The notes below the pieces were generated by a model. It made no database searches and had not been told where the DNA came from. It saw nothing but the letters and a program-made list of their open reading frames with translations. From NCBI GenBank assembly GCA_016617855.1, contig JAECUM010001915.1:62001-126000 (forward strand): a stretch of DNA of 64,000 nucleotides. Direction: 5' to 3'. The DNA comes from Megalonaias nervosa. Taxonomy: Eukaryota > Mollusca > Bivalvia > Unionida > Unionidae. Positions 61,968-64,000 of this stretch are shown one piece after another. Positions within the stretch are counted from its first letter, which is position 1; every line of letters starts with the position of its first letter. A program made the position numbers and the translations under genes.

Positions 61968-62884
61968 GTAAGAATGAATAATTTTGTTTACCTCAGCCTT
62001 ATATAAAATAAAGCATGCAATAAAATGACCAGGATGTGAGTAACCAGTTCACTTCTAGAACATTTTAAGTTTGTAAAAGGCTATTCTTTGAGCTCGTATA
62101 TCAGTAAACAACTTATTTATAACTTATAAACATGTCAAAAGTCAGGTACACATAAAAACTCTATCCTCAATCATGGACAAAGGTCGAGCACACAACAGAA
62201 ATTAAATATATGTAACATTAGTTCTTTGCACATGTATATCCACTTATTCAGTTGTGTCAGCTATTATTACTAGATTCTCACCATTAAAAAGTAGGAGTTC
62301 TTTTAACGCTACAGGGTATTTTTAGGTAGAGGTTGGAAGCTAGTGTTAATATGATTGGGTAATGTATTTGATTGAGAAATTTTATAGTGAATTATGTTTT
62401 CTCTGAAAATACTTACCAAATCACATTACTATTAATCCCTCACAATCCTCCCTGCAATGTGAGCATCCTGTCTCAGACAGTGCTGAAATTAAAGCTGACA
62501 ATATGCAGTAAATGTAGTGTCACATAGCATGGTAAGGGGAGGTAATCTGTAAGAGTTATTTCCCCTTGTGCATACAAGGTATAGACAGAGAAACTTTTCA
62601 GGTCTGTCAGAGGTCTGGATTCTGGAGGTAGCAGAATTAATTCATAATATCATTATGATTGGGTAAGTATTTTTGAAGAAGCATAATTTACTGTACAATT
62701 TCCTTTTGCTCATGATTAATGTATGCTTATTTGCTTAAAGGGAATAGAGGGGATGCTGGTTTATGGTTTTAAGAAGTCACTTCATAAGGGAGTAGATAAT
62801 ACAAATTTTAATTAACAATTGAATCTCAGGTATTTTTGTATTTGTGCTAGAAAAACAATTATGAAACCCCAGTCTTCAAAATGA
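61968..62884. other. Gene-less flank
   Basis: AT-rich sequence, nothing recognised. Confidence 0.4.
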
Positions 62885-63197
62885 CTGCTCTGGTCACCTA
62901 AGTTGTTAGAGCGTCAGCCTTGGATGCGGGAGGTCGAACTCTGGCTAAGTCATACCAAAGACATAAAAATGGTACTAGCAGCTTCCTCGCTCAGCGCTCA
63001 GCATTAAGAGGTTAGTGCTAGGACTGGTCAGCCTGGTGTCAGAATAATGTGACTGGGTGGAACATCATGCTACATGTATGCGACATGATGCCCCAATCCT
63101 AGACATCATTATAAACTGACACACTGCAGACATCGTAGTGATATGACTGAAAAATTGTTCAAGCTACATTAAAAATCCAAATCACACACACACACAA
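62885..63197 (+). mobile_element. tRNA-derived SINE with molluscan-type body
   Basis: Head has a pol III A-box-like AGTTGTTAGAGC and B-box-like GGTCGAACTC. Then CTCAGCGCTCAGCATTAAGA, GTGCTAGGACTGGTCAGCC, GTGTCAGAATAATGTGACTG, and the ending GCAGACATCGTAGTGATATG ACTGAAAAATTGTT, followed by a (CA)n tail. This body is familiar from mollusc SINEs (Meta-type domain); the family name could not be checked. Confidence 0.72.
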
Positions 63198-63403
63198 GTT
63201 TCAAATTTCCATTGTCCTTTGCACAGGATTTAATTAATTTTGTCATGCAAAAACATACATAGATACAGATAACATTGACAAAGAAGAAGTCTAATACTGT
63301 TTGTGACAAGCTTAGCAGGTGAAGTAAAATTTCAGTGGGCATTGCTGGGTAAAATTATGAAATTTACTAAATAAACTTTCTTCAAAATTGGAAGGCTTGA
63401 GAT

Positions 63404-64000
63404 TTAACCCTTTCATCACTATGGATTGGTGTACCGGTCCAGGGGAAGTAAGTCCACAAACACTGTAGACCGCTCAACCGGTCTGGAGTAGTGTTCTTCT
63501 GTAACGTTATAGAACCCAACTAGATAAATTTCAGGGTACCTCTAATAACTTCCTTCTTGTAATGTAGATATTATATTTGGATTGTCTTGTGAGTTTAGCT
63601 TGTATACAACTAGAAATATGGAACAAAGTAGGCACTTTTAACGTGTTTTCCAAATGGTGAAATTTGTATCCAAAATGGCGAAGTTTGAACCGGAGGAATT
63701 GTACGCTCCATGTGATTTTGTTTGGACGAAGTTGGAAAACCAAAGAGATCTGTTACAGTTTTCTGAGAGAGTTGGACCCACCCGAGTGTTAGATGGCTCC
63801 AGGAAAGCTTTGGAATATTTTCAAATATTCTATTCAGATGAAGTTTTTGGAAACATTGTCGTCTAATTAATTTAAATACGACGATCAAACGTGCCAGACG
63901 TGATACAGGTGTGTGGACAGATCTCACCTTGGATGAAAGCTTCTACCTGTCAAATGAATGAACAAAAGACTTGTGTTGCTAGTGGAATTAGTCATGAGTA
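63404..64000 (+). mobile_element. Second piggyBac-type element, partial at window end
   Basis: TTAA at 63,404-63,407 followed by CCCTTTCATCAC gives a piggyBac-type start. The frame 63,654-63,866 reads RVLDGSRKALEYFQIFYSDE, the piggyBac start of the conserved transposase region, followed after stops by GVWTDLTLDESFY. The other end lies beyond the window. Confidence 0.65.
63654..63866 (+). pseudogene. piggyBac transposase fragment
   Basis: 70 codons from ATG 63,654; ALEYFQIFYSDEVFGNIV fits the segment that precedes the DDE domain in piggyBac transposases. A stop at 63,864 and a frame change follow. Confidence 0.6.

Noticed and set aside
62885..62960. Functional tRNA gene
   Set aside because: Boxes A and B are present but the cloverleaf is poor and a SINE body follows.
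1..64000. Free viral genome or bacterial contamination
   Set aside because: Target duplications, host exons, SINE and piggyBac copies show chromosomal DNA with integrated elements.

Overview
This is nuclear DNA of an animal, most likely a mollusc or another lophotrochozoan. The case rests on two spliced exons of a host gene resembling RBM28 (44.46-44.58 kb and 48.97-49.02 kb), a tRNA-headed SINE with a molluscan-type body (62.9-63.2 kb), a DIRS-type reverse transcriptase relic, piggyBac pieces, and two large Polinton/Maverick (adintovirus-like) elements that fill more than half the window. The organism call is inference; the elements are read directly from the sequence.

Layout. 1-3.8 kb: host-type flank with one arm of an imperfect inverted repeat and decayed virus-like coding traces, including an HNH/NUMOD-type endonuclease relic. 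3,825-23,088: Polinton 1, 19,264 bp, bounded by perfect 6-bp duplications (GGTAAT) and ~133-bp terminal inverted repeats, inserted between the A box and B box of a tRNA-like repeat. 23.1-26.4 kb: spacer with the other arm of the flanking inverted repeat. 26,393-43,408: element 2, about 17.0 kb, AT-rich, with ~1-kb terminal inverted repeats and more heavily mutated genes. 43.4-64 kb: host DNA with the start of RBM28 and transposon debris.

Polinton 1 reads as a virus-like genome in two expression blocks. The outer blocks carry short genes behind TATA boxes (acidic/polyglutamine proteins on the left; a coiled-coil protein, a CCHC protein and a small basic protein on the right). The centre carries mostly minus-strand genes: adenain-like protease, double-jelly-roll capsid protein, virion proteins, penton, integrase with chromodomain, several basic core proteins, packaging ATPase, membrane proteins, a BIR/IAP-like gene and protein-primed family-B DNA polymerase. 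The protease, CCHC protein and several core proteins are open; polymerase, ATPase, penton, capsid, integrase tail and BIR gene each carry a few stops or frameshifts, so this is a recently disabled copy.

The most striking signal is in the outer genes of Polinton 1: four transcription units end 27-35 nt after the stop codon in a hairpin with the form of replication-dependent histone mRNA 3' ends (6-bp stem, 4-nt loop, ACCCA-like flank, purine-rich CGAAAAG element downstream). The protease-proximal block instead shows an AATAAA signal. This suggests S-phase-coupled, non-polyadenylated expression of a subset of viral genes, which I do not recall being described for Polintons.

Element 2 is another lineage: different capsid and penton, a PLA2-like/integrase/chromodomain fusion, a fibre with phage-tail-like repeats plus a discoidin-like end, HNH/NUMOD endonuclease genes, and a polymerase cut off exactly at the TIR junction.
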